From NCBI RefSeq assembly GCF_000013385.1, contig NC_007760.1:3074001-3138000 (forward strand): a DNA stretch of 64,000 bases, read 5' to 3'. This document shows, piece after piece, positions 9,424 to 17,861 of this stretch (position 1 is its first letter; each line of letters opens with the position of its first letter). Source of the stretch: Anaeromyxobacter dehalogenans 2CP-C. GTDB lineage: Bacteria; Myxococcota; Myxococcia; Myxococcales; Anaeromyxobacteraceae. The notes below the pieces were generated by a model, which saw only the letters and a list, made by a program, of their open reading frames with translations, did not search any database and had not been told where the DNA came from. Made by a program: the position numbers and the translations under genes.

Positions 9424-10281
9424 ATGTCGCGCGCCGCCGAGGCCATCGATCGCCTGCTCTCCATCATGGAGCGCCTGCGCGGCCCGGGGGGCTGCCCCTG
9501 GGACCGCGAGCAGACGCTCCACACGCTGCGCCCGTACGTGCTGGAGGAGACGTACGAGGTCCTGGAGGCCATCGACGCGGGCGACGTCCGCGAGCACCGC
9601 GAGGAGCTGGGCGACCTGCTCCTGCAGATCGTCTTCCAGGCGCAGCTCCGCCGCGAGGAGGGCGCGTTCGAGTTCGCGGACGTGGCGAACGCCATCTCCG
9701 ACAAGCTGGTCTCGCGCCACCCGCACGTGTTCGGCGACGCGCAGGTGAAGGACGCCGAGGGCGTGCTGCGCCAGTGGGCGGCGCTGAAGCGCGAGGAGAA
9801 GAAGGCGAAGGGCGCCGGCCACAGCGTGCTGGAGGGCGTGCCGCGCGAGATGCCGGCGCTGGCGCGGGCCGACCGGCTCACCGAGAAGGCGAGCCGCGTC
9901 GGGTTCGACTGGCCGGACGCGGCCGGCGCGCGGGAGAAGGTGCGCGAGGAGCTCGCCGAGCTGGACGAGGCGGTGGCGGGCGGCGACGGCGCGGCCATCG
10001 AGCACGAGCTGGGCGACGCGCTGTTCGCGCTCGCGAACTACGCCCGCAAGCTGGGGATCCCGCCCGAGGAGGCGCTCCGGGGCAGCGTGGCCCGCTTCAT
10101 CGCGCGCTTCGAGCACGTCGAGCGCGAGCTGACGCGCCGCGGGGTGCCCCACGGGAGTGCCACGCTGGCGGAGATGGACGCGCTCTGGGACGAGGCGAAG
10201 GAGCTCGAGCGTCAAGCGAAATCGCCCGGCACCTCCCCATCGGCAGGTTCTCCACGGGGTTTGGGGAAAGATGGTGGATAA
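9424..10281 (+). CDS. mazG: nucleoside triphosphate pyrophosphohydrolase MazG
   Basis: A 285-residue MazG that hydrolyses (d)NTPs to monophosphate and pyrophosphate, a house-cleaning role in the cytoplasm. Two tandem MazG folds are visible. The N-terminal one has CPWDREQTLHTLRPYVLEET, with the EEtYE metal ligands and EELGDLLLQIVFQ. The C-terminal one has REELAELDEAV and HELGDALFALANYARKLG, the catalytically active half in characterised enzymes. Length matches the family plus a short Ser/Gly tail. The gene is divergent from the TPR gene across 49 bp, so the two promoters must overlap. No strong Shine-Dalgarno precedes the ATG. Its stop codon overlaps a DnaA-box-like sequence at 10273-10281. 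Confidence 0.94.
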   Translation: MSRAAEAIDRLLSIMERLRGPGGCPWDREQTLHTLRPYVLEETYEVLEAIDAGDVREHREELGDLLLQIVFQAQLRREEGAFEFADVANAISDKLVSRHPHVFGDAQVKDAEGVLRQWAALKREEKKAKGAGHSVLEGVPREMPALARADRLTEKASRVGFDWPDAAGAREKVREELAELDEAVAGGDGAAIEHELGDALFALANYARKLGIPPEEALRGSVARFIARFEHVERELTRRGVPHGSATLAEMDALWDEAKELERQAKSPGTSPSAGSPRGLGKDGG

Positions 10282-10688
10282 GTCTGTGGGCGGGGCGCCT
10301 CGACGCAGGGAATTCACCCGATCGGCACGTGGCGCCGCGTTCCGCAGCACCGAAATTCTTCCGTGAATCCCGGGTGCTCACCTTCACCTTCCCCCGAGAT
10401 GTCCACAGCGCGCCCGGCGCCCCCCCGCACTCCACGTCTCCCCGCCCCCGCCGGTGGATAACTCCGCGACCCACCCCGGATTCGGAGCCGTGCGCGGCGC
10501 GGCCCTCCGCGACACGGGCCGCGCGAACCCTTGAGCCACAAGGCCCGCCGGGGGGCATGCGCGGCGAGGCCGCTCCGCTCTAGGGCGCGCCGAGCACGTG
10601 CGGCGCGCGACCGCGCGCCGCGGGCGCCGGCGGGGCACTGCGCGCGAGGGCGCGTGGGGCCGCCGGGCCGCACCGGGCTCATAACCCC
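10282..10688. other. long non-coding stretch with DnaA-box-like sites
   Basis: No convincing gene is seen here; small open frames on both strands are Arg/Pro/Gly-rich and look spurious. Four sequences similar to the DnaA box TTATCCACA lie in and at the edge of it. Two match 8 of 9 bases (10273-10281 and 10453-10461, both minus) and two match 7 of 9 (10248-10256 and 10399-10407, both plus). The part around 10345-10375 is less GC-rich than the surroundings. It could be a DnaA-regulated promoter or a replication-related site, but no dnaA is in the window. Confidence 0.4.
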
Positions 10689-10717
10689 TTGACGCGGCTC
10701 GCGATGGGCGATAGAAG
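10689..10717 (+). promoter_or_regulatory. sigma-70-type promoter for rpsT
   Basis: TTGACG at 10689-10694 and TAGAAG at 10712-10717 are separated by 17 bp, a reasonable -35/-10 pair about 35 bp before the rpsT start codon. A GGAG Shine-Dalgarno follows at 10741-10744. Predicted by eye. Confidence 0.55.
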
Positions 10718-10751
10718 CGCGCCCTCTTATTCAACCCGACGGAGAAGTCAC

Positions 10752-11030
10752 TTGGCGAACACCGCATCGGCCGAGAAGCGCAACCGCCAGGCGCAGAAGC
10801 GCCGGGCCCGCAACGTCCAGGTCCGCACCGGCGTGAAGTCCGCAGTGAAGAAGCTGCGGGAGGCGATCGCGAAGGGCGATCCGGCCACCACGCAGGCCGC
10901 GCTGAAGTCCGCCGAGAAGACCATCGGCAAGGCCGCCTCGAAGGGCGTGCTGCACAGGAACGCCGCCTCGCGGAAGATCTCGCGCCTGGCGAAGGCCGCG
11001 GCGAAGCCGGCCGCCGCCGCCGCGAAGTAG
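10752..11030 (+). CDS. rpsT: 30S ribosomal protein S20
   Basis: A 92-residue S20 that binds 16S rRNA early in 30S assembly. The N-terminus MANTASAEKRNRQAQKRRAR and the central KSAVKKLREAI, KTIGKAASKGVLHRNAASRK pattern are diagnostic. The tail is Ala/Lys-rich. The start is TTG at 10752: it gives the classic A-N-[TS]-x-S-A-x-K-R N-terminus and has GGAG eight bases upstream. Non-ATG starts on S20 are also known in E. coli (UUG), where they matter for autoregulation. It is monocistronic and convergent with lptE, with only 20 bp between their stops. Confidence 0.96.
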   Translation: MANTASAEKRNRQAQKRRARNVQVRTGVKSAVKKLREAIAKGDPATTQAALKSAEKTIGKAASKGVLHRNAASRKISRLAKAAAKPAAAAAK

Positions 11031-11050
11031 GCCCCCTCCCCGCCCGGACG

Positions 11051-11590
11051 TCAGCGCCCCGCCGCGCCCTGCGCGGCCGGGGCGCGCGCGTCCCGGTCCT
11101 CGAACGCCTCGAGGATCTCGCGCGCCGCGTCCGCCGCCAGCCGGCGCAGCTCGAGCGCGCGCCGGCCCTCGGTCTCGAGCGGATCCGCGCCGCCCAGGTG
11201 ATCGCCCTCCCGGCGGACGGAGAGCGAGCCGACCACCTTCCCCTCGGAGACGAGGCGCGCGCGCGCGTTCAGCACCACGTGGAAGGTCGAGCCGGTGACG
11301 GACGAGGGCAGGCCCTCGCCCGCGCCCACCTCGCCCTCGATGGCCACCGGCGCGTCCGGGCCGGCCGACGCCCCGCGCCGCGCCAGCTCCTCCCGCAGCG
11401 CTGCGGTGAGCGCGGCGCCCAGCTCCGGATCGCTCGACAGGTTCTGGAACGCGCGCACGTGCACGCGCTCCGCGCCGCCGCGCGCGCGGTAGGCGTGGGA
11501 GAAGCCGTAGCCGCAGCCCGCGGCCGCGAGCGCCGCCAGCCCGGCGAGCAGCGCGGCGAGGGGCCTGCGGGGGTCCCGGGGGCGCCGCAC
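11051..11590 (-). CDS. lptE: LPS assembly lipoprotein LptE-like
   Basis: A 179-residue lipoprotein. The N-terminus is a signal peptide ending in LAALAAAGCGYGF, a lipobox with the modified cysteine near residue 26. The mature part (VRAFQNLSSDPELGAALTAA, LREELARRG) follows the LptE/RlpB pattern, where the protein plugs the LptD barrel during lipopolysaccharide insertion into the outer membrane. The sequence is short and divergent, so the name rests partly on context: lptE directly follows leuS in many proteobacteria. The GTG start lies one base after the leuS stop, showing tight coupling. Confidence 0.82.
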   Translation of the reverse strand: MRRPRDPRRPLAALLAGLAALAAAGCGYGFSHAYRARGGAERVHVRAFQNLSSDPELGAALTAALREELARRGASAGPDAPVAIEGEVGAGEGLPSSVTGSTFHVVLNARARLVSEGKVVGSLSVRREGDHLGGADPLETEGRRALELRRLAADAAREILEAFEDRDARAPAAQGAAGR

Positions 11591-11591
11591 G

Positions 11592-14090
11592 TCAGGCCAC
11601 CACGAAGTTGACGAGGCGCTTCGGCACGAAGACCACCTTGCGGACGGTCTTCCCGGCCAGGTGGACCTTCACCTTCTCGTCGGCCTCGGCCAGCGCGCGG
11701 ACCTCCGCCTCGCCCGCCGCCGCCGGCGCCTGCACCTCGCCGCGGAGCTTCCCGTTCACCTGGACCGCGATGGTCACGGTGTCGGCCACGATCAGCGCCG
11801 GATCGAACGCCGGCCAGGGCGCGTCGGCGACCAGGCGGTCGCGCGCGGCCGGGCCCATGACCTCGTGCCACAGCTCCTCGGCCACGTGCGGCGCGAACGG
11901 CGCCAGCAGCGTCGAGAGGGCGAGCAGCGCCTCGCGCACCGCGGCCCGGTCGGGCTCGGACGCCGGCTCGAACGCGTACAGCGCGTTCACCAGCTCCATG
12001 AGCGCGGCGATGCTGGTGTTGAACTTGAGGTCGGCCTCGAGCCCCTCGGTGACGCGCTTCACGGTCCGGTGGGTGCGCCGGCGCAGCTCGAGCGCCTCGC
12101 CGGCCGCCTCGGCGAGCGCGGCGTCCGACGCGTCGAAGCAGGCCTGGCGCGCGAAGTAGATGCGCCACACCCGCGCCAGGAAGCGGAACAGGCCGTCCAC
12201 CTGCTCGTCGGACCAGTCGATGTCCTTCTCCGGCGGCGCCGCGAACAGCATGAACATGCGCACCGTGTCGGCGCCGAAGCGCGACACCATGCCGCCCGGT
12301 GCCACCACGTTGCCCCAGCGCTTCGACATCTTGCGCCCGTCGGGCCCGTTCACGATGCCCTGGGTGACCAGCCGGCGCACCGGCTCGTCCTCGTGCACCA
12401 GCCCGAGCTCGTGCATGACCCGGTGCCAGAAGCGGAAGTAGAGCAGGTGCATCACGGCGTGCTCGGGGCCGCCCACGTACACGTCCACCGGCAGCCACCG
12501 GCGCGCGGCCTCGGGGTCGAACGGCCGCGCCTCGTCCTTCGGCGAGAGGTAGCGGGCGTAGTACCAGGACGAGTCCACGAACGTGTCCATGGTCTCCACC
12601 TCGCGGCGCGCCGGCTTGCCGCACCGCGGGCAGGTGGTGTTCACGAAGGACGCGACCTTGGCGAGCGGCGGCTCGCCGGTGCCGGTGATGATCGCCTCCG
12701 CCGGCAGCACCACCGGCAGGTCCTGCTCCGGCACCGGCACCATCCCGTGCTCGTCGCAGTAGATGATGGGGATGGGCGTGCCCCAGTAGCGCTGGCGCGA
12801 GAAGCCCCAGTCGCGCAGGTGCCAGCGCACGGTGCCCTGGCCGAAGCCCCGCGCCGCGGCGTGCGCGGACATGCGCGTCCGCGCCTCGGCGGAGGCGAGG
12901 CCGGTGAACGGGCCGGAGCCCTCCAGGACGCCGTCCTCGGTGGCGGCCCGCTCCAGCGCCTCGCCGGCCGGGAGCCGCGCGCCCTGGGCCGGCTGGATCA
13001 CCACGCGCACCGGCAGCCCGTACTTCCGCGCGAACTCGAAGTCGCGCTGGTCGTGCGCAGGGACGCTCATGACCGCGCCGGTGCCGTACTCGGCCAGGAC
13101 GAAGTTCGCGATCCAGATCGGCACCTGCTCGCCGGTGAACGGGTTCACCGCGAACGCGCCGGTGAACACGCCCTCCTTCGGCGCGCCCTCTCCCGTCCGC
13201 TCCACCGCGTCGGTCTTGCGCATGCGCGCGACGAACGCGTCCACCTCGGCGCGGCGGTCCGGCGCGGTGACCTGCGCGACCAGCGGGTGCTCCGGGGCCA
13301 GCACCACGTAGGTGCAGCCGTAGATCGTGTCCACGCGGGTGGTGAACACCTTCACCGCGGCGCCGCCGGCGGCGAGCGCGAAGTCCACCTCGGCGCCCTC
13401 GCTCTTGCCGATCCAGTTGCGCTGCATGGTGGTGACGCGGTCCGGCCAGTCCTTCAGGCCGTCCAGCCCGTCCAGCAGCTGCTGGGCGTACGCGGTGATC
13501 CGGAACGCCCACTCAGGGTGGATCTTCTCCACCACCGGCGAGCCGCAGCGCTCGCAGCGGTTGTCGTCCACCACCTGCTCGTTCGCGATGACCGTCTGGC
13601 ACCCGGTGCACCAGTTCACCTTGCCCTGGCGCCGGTAGGCGATGCCCTTCTCGAGCATCTTCAGGAAGAACCACTGGTTCCAGCGGTAGTAGGACGCGTC
13701 GGCGGTGACCAGCTCGCGGTCCCAGTCGAAGCTGTAGCCGAGCCGCTTCATCTCGGCGCGGAACGAGACCACGTTCTCGCGCGTCCGCTCCGCCGGGTGG
13801 CGGCCGTCCTTGATGGCGGCGTTCTCCGCCGGGAGGCCGAGGGCGTCGAAGCCGATCGGGTGCAGGACGTCGAACCCGCGCATCCGCAGGTGGCGCGCCA
13901 GGGCGTCGCCGATGGTGTACACGCGGGCGTGGCCCATGTGCATGGCGCCCGACGGATACGGGAACATCTCGAGGACGTAGCGGGTGTCGGCGTCGGGGCG
14001 GCGGCCCGCCTTGAAGGCGCCCGCCTCCTCCCACCGCCGCTGCCAGCGCGGCTCGATCGACTGGGGCTCGTAACGCTCGTTCATCGACAT
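11592..14090 (-). CDS. leuS: leucyl-tRNA synthetase
   Basis: An 832-residue class I synthetase that charges tRNA-Leu. Landmarks are the N-terminal YEPQSIEPRWQRRWEEAGAF, the HIGH-box variant HMGH near residue 48, two Cys pairs (CTGC and CERC) of the zinc insertion, and the CP1 editing domain with TTRVDTIYGCTYVVLAPEHP. The KMSKR loop (GRKMSKRWGN) lies near 588 and is followed by the anticodon-binding domain. Length is close to the E. coli enzyme (860). The start is the ATG at 14090 (MSMNERYEP); the ATG at 14084 is equally possible. It is divergent from asnS across about 97 bp and followed immediately by lptE. Confidence 0.97.
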   Translation of the reverse strand: MSMNERYEPQSIEPRWQRRWEEAGAFKAGRRPDADTRYVLEMFPYPSGAMHMGHARVYTIGDALARHLRMRGFDVLHPIGFDALGLPAENAAIKDGRHPAERTRENVVSFRAEMKRLGYSFDWDRELVTADASYYRWNQWFFLKMLEKGIAYRRQGKVNWCTGCQTVIANEQVVDDNRCERCGSPVVEKIHPEWAFRITAYAQQLLDGLDGLKDWPDRVTTMQRNWIGKSEGAEVDFALAAGGAAVKVFTTRVDTIYGCTYVVLAPEHPLVAQVTAPDRRAEVDAFVARMRKTDAVERTGEGAPKEGVFTGAFAVNPFTGEQVPIWIANFVLAEYGTGAVMSVPAHDQRDFEFARKYGLPVRVVIQPAQGARLPAGEALERAATEDGVLEGSGPFTGLASAEARTRMSAHAAARGFGQGTVRWHLRDWGFSRQRYWGTPIPIIYCDEHGMVPVPEQDLPVVLPAEAIITGTGEPPLAKVASFVNTTCPRCGKPARREVETMDTFVDSSWYYARYLSPKDEARPFDPEAARRWLPVDVYVGGPEHAVMHLLYFRFWHRVMHELGLVHEDEPVRRLVTQGIVNGPDGRKMSKRWGNVVAPGGMVSRFGADTVRMFMLFAAPPEKDIDWSDEQVDGLFRFLARVWRIYFARQACFDASDAALAEAAGEALELRRRTHRTVKRVTEGLEADLKFNTSIAALMELVNALYAFEPASEPDRAAVREALLALSTLLAPFAPHVAEELWHEVMGPAARDRLVADAPWPAFDPALIVADTVTIAVQVNGKLRGEVQAPAAAGEAEVRALAEADEKVKVHLAGKTVRKVVFVPKRLVNFVVA

Positions 14091-14135
14091 AGGGGTGCGG
14101 ATTCTAGCGGACGTCGCGGGTTTCGTCTGCTGAGC

Positions 14136-14141
14136 TATATT
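14136..14141 (+). promoter_or_regulatory. candidate -10 element for asnS
   Basis: TATATT lies about 47 bp before the asnS ATG in the leuS-asnS divergent gap. No good -35 is seen at the usual distance, so this is weak. Confidence 0.3.
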
Positions 14142-14187
14142 GCCCGCGCCACAGGCTCCCACCACCATCCAGCACCGGGGTCACCGC

Positions 14188-15492
<1,305 letters not shown>

Positions 15493-15559
15493 GTGGCGCG
15501 GCGCGCCGCGAGCGAAGTCCGCTCCCAGCGACCCTGTCGAACCGCGAGCGGCGGCCGCT

Positions 15560-15946
15560 TCACGCGGCGTCGAGCAACCTGCGCACCGCCTCGACCACCT
15601 GGTGGGCCTGCACCGGCTTCACCAGGTAGTCGTTCGCGCCGAGGCCGAGCGCGCGGCGGCGGTCCACCTCGCCGGCCTCGGTGGTGACCACCAGGATCGG
15701 CATGGCGCGGTGCGCCCCGCCGGAGCGGACCAGCGACACGAGCTTCAGGCCGTCGAGCACCGGCATGTTGATGTCGGTGAGCAGCACGTCGAAGCGGGCC
15801 GCGGCCAGCTTGCGCCAGGCGTCGGCGCCGTCGATGGCCTCGGTGGTGCTGATCCCGCCGGCGCGCTGCAGCGCCCAGCAGAGCTGCCGGCGCATGGCGC
15901 TGCTGTCGTCTACGACCAGGGCGTGGCGCAGCGGGTGCGGGGTCAT
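15560..15946 (-). CDS. cheY: CheY-like single-domain response regulator
   Basis: A 128-residue receiver domain. The acidic pair is in VVDDSSAMR, the phosphoacceptor is Asp58 (LLTDINMPVLDG), the conserved Thr is in VVTTEAG and the Lys is in YLVKPVQ. It would take phosphate from the CheA encoded upstream and act as the output of the chemosensory system. The ATG overlaps the cheB stop (ATGA, 15943-15946). It is the last gene of the che operon. It lacks any output domain, so its target (motility machinery or other) is unknown. Confidence 0.93.
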   Translation of the reverse strand: MTPHPLRHALVVDDSSAMRRQLCWALQRAGGISTTEAIDGADAWRKLAAARFDVLLTDINMPVLDGLKLVSLVRSGGAHRAMPILVVTTEAGEVDRRRALGLGANDYLVKPVQAHQVVEAVRRLLDAA

Positions 15947-16995
15947 GGCGCTCGGGCGTCGCGGGCGAACTCGACCAGGCGCGCGGTCAGGGCGTCGAGC
16001 CCGAGCAGCGCGTCCACGGCGCCGGTCTCGGCCGCCGCCTGCGGCATCCCGTATACCACGGCGGTCTCCTCGGACTCGGCGAGCGTGAGCCCGCCGGCCG
16101 CCTTCACCGCGGCGATCCCGTCGCGCCCGTCGGTGCCCATCCCGGTGAGGAGCGCGGCGCAGGCGCGCCGGCCGAGCATCCGCGCCGCCGAGCGGAAGAG
16201 CCGGTCGATGGACGGGCAGTGCCGCGCGCCCGGCCCCGGCGCGCCGGGCGGCAGCACCGCGGCGCGCAGCACCCCGTCGGCGCCGCGCGCCAGCTCCAGG
16301 TGGTGCCCGCCGGGCGCCACCAGCGCGCGCCCCGCGACCACCAGGTCGCCGTCCACGGCCTCCACCACGCTGAAGTGCGAGCCGCGGGCGAGCCGCTCCG
16401 CGAACGCGCCGGTGAACCGCTCGGGCATGTGCTGCGCGACCAGCACCGCCAGCGGCAGCTCGCCGGGGAGCGCCGCGAGCAGGCGCTGCAGGGCGGAGGG
16501 GCCGCCGGTGGAGGCGCCCACCACCGCCACGCGGGCCGGCTCGAGCTCGCGGGCGTCCAGCGCGCGGGCGCCGGCCGAGAGGTTCTGGATGCGCAGCGCG
16601 CGCACGGTGGCGCACTTCTCCAGCAGCTCCTCGCGGACCGGGGCGAGCCCGCCGCGCTCCGGCCTGGCCACGAAGTCGAGCGCCCCCAGCTCGAGGGCCT
16701 TGAACACGTCCGCGCGCCGCGACCGCGACGAGAGCACCACCACCGGCGTGGGACGGCGCGCCATCAGCAGGCGCAGGAAGGTGAAGCCGTCCATGCGCGG
16801 CATCTGCAGGTCCAGCACCACCACGTCCGGCTCGAGCCGGAGCGCCTCGGCCAGCCCCTGCTCGCCGTCCGCCGCGGTGCCGGCCACCACCAGCCCGTCG
16901 CCCCCGTGGAGCAGGCGCACCAGCTCGTCCCGGCTGGCGGCCGAGTCGTCCACCACCAGCACGCGCAGGGTGCGCCGGCGCCCCTCGCGGCTCAC
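15943..16995 (-). CDS. cheB: chemotaxis protein-glutamate methylesterase CheB
   Basis: A 350-residue methylesterase/deamidase that resets receptor methylation. An N-terminal receiver has phosphoacceptor Asp62 (LDLQMPRMDG). The C-terminal CheB domain shows the catalytic Ser162 in GASTGGPSAL, His189 in VAQHMPERFT and Asp289 in TGMGTDGRDG. The GTG start overlaps the cheR TGA, and its own stop overlaps the cheY ATG. Its presence with cheR implies that a methylatable receptor exists elsewhere in the genome, since none is in this operon. Confidence 0.96.
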   Translation of the reverse strand: MSREGRRRTLRVLVVDDSAASRDELVRLLHGGDGLVVAGTAADGEQGLAEALRLEPDVVVLDLQMPRMDGFTFLRLLMARRPTPVVVLSSRSRRADVFKALELGALDFVARPERGGLAPVREELLEKCATVRALRIQNLSAGARALDARELEPARVAVVGASTGGPSALQRLLAALPGELPLAVLVAQHMPERFTGAFAERLARGSHFSVVEAVDGDLVVAGRALVAPGGHHLELARGADGVLRAAVLPPGAPGPGARHCPSIDRLFRSAARMLGRRACAALLTGMGTDGRDGIAAVKAAGGLTLAESEETAVVYGMPQAAAETGAVDALLGLDALTARLVEFARDARAP

Positions 16996-17855
16996 GGCGC
17001 GCCCCCCGCCGCCGGCTTGCGGTACACGAGGTCCGCGCGGAGCTGGACCAGCTCGAAGTCGGCGGTCACGTTGATGAGCGACTCGGAGTGGCCGAGCAGC
17101 AGCCAGCCCCCGCCCCGCAGCTTCGCGTGGAGCGCGCGCAGCGCGCGGCGGCGCGCCTCCAGGTCGAAGTAGATCATGACGTTCCGGCAGAACACGGCGT
17201 CCAGCGGCGGCACCGCCGCGAGCGCGTCCGGCGCCACCAGGTTGTCGCGGTGGAAGCGGACCATCTGCCGGAGGCCCTCGTCCACCACCCACTTGCCGCC
17301 GCGCAGGTGGAACCAGCGCCGCATCGGCGCCGACTCGGGCGCGCGGAACGCGTGCTCCCCGTAGCTGCCGGCCCGCCCCTGCGCGACGCACCGGCGCGAG
17401 AGGTCGCACGCCGAGATCTCGACGTCCCACCCGGTGAACAGCCCCGAGTCGCGCACCAGCACCGCGACGGTCCACGCCTCCTCCCCGGTGCTGCAGCCGG
17501 CGGAGAGGATGCGCAGCCGGCGCTCCCGGGCGAGCGAGGCCGCCAGGGCGGGCAGGATCTCGTCCGCGAACGCCCGGAGCTGGCGCGCCTCGCGGAAGAA
17601 GTACGTCTCGTTGGTGGTGAGGAGGTCGAGCGCCTCGGCCAGCTCCGCGCCGCCCCGGGGATCGAACCGGAGGTGGCGGTGGTAGGCGGAGAAGTCGCGG
17701 AGCCCGAGCGCCTCCAGCCGCGGCCCCAGGCGGCGCTCCAGCAGCCGGCGGTGGTCCTCGCGGAACGCGATCCCGCAGTGCGCCTGGATGAGCTCGCGCA
17801 GCAGCCGGAACTGCTCCTCGGTCATGGCCGGCGGCGGGGGCGCGTGGCTCCACAT
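16992..17855 (-). CDS. cheR: chemotaxis protein methyltransferase CheR
   Basis: A 287-residue SAM-dependent methyltransferase acting on receptor glutamates. The N-terminal helical domain (FRLLRELIQAHCGIAFREDH) is followed by TNETYFFREARQL, the SAM-binding motif ILSAGCSTGEEAW and FCRNVMIYF, all canonical. There are no C-terminal TPRs. The start at 17855 gives MWSHAPPPPAMTEEQF; the ATG ten residues later (17825) is the alternative. It ends in a GTGA overlap with cheB and begins 6 bp after the HEAT-repeat gene. Confidence 0.95.
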   Translation of the reverse strand: MWSHAPPPPAMTEEQFRLLRELIQAHCGIAFREDHRRLLERRLGPRLEALGLRDFSAYHRHLRFDPRGGAELAEALDLLTTNETYFFREARQLRAFADEILPALAASLARERRLRILSAGCSTGEEAWTVAVLVRDSGLFTGWDVEISACDLSRRCVAQGRAGSYGEHAFRAPESAPMRRWFHLRGGKWVVDEGLRQMVRFHRDNLVAPDALAAVPPLDAVFCRNVMIYFDLEARRRALRALHAKLRGGGWLLLGHSESLINVTADFELVQLRADLVYRKPAAGGAP

Positions 17856-17861
17856 GCGCGC

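Noticed and set aside
10282-10688. Calling this stretch the replication origin
   Set aside because: Only near-matches to DnaA boxes, no dnaA, gyrB or rnpA in the window and no clear AT-rich unwinding element. Kept as a finding only.
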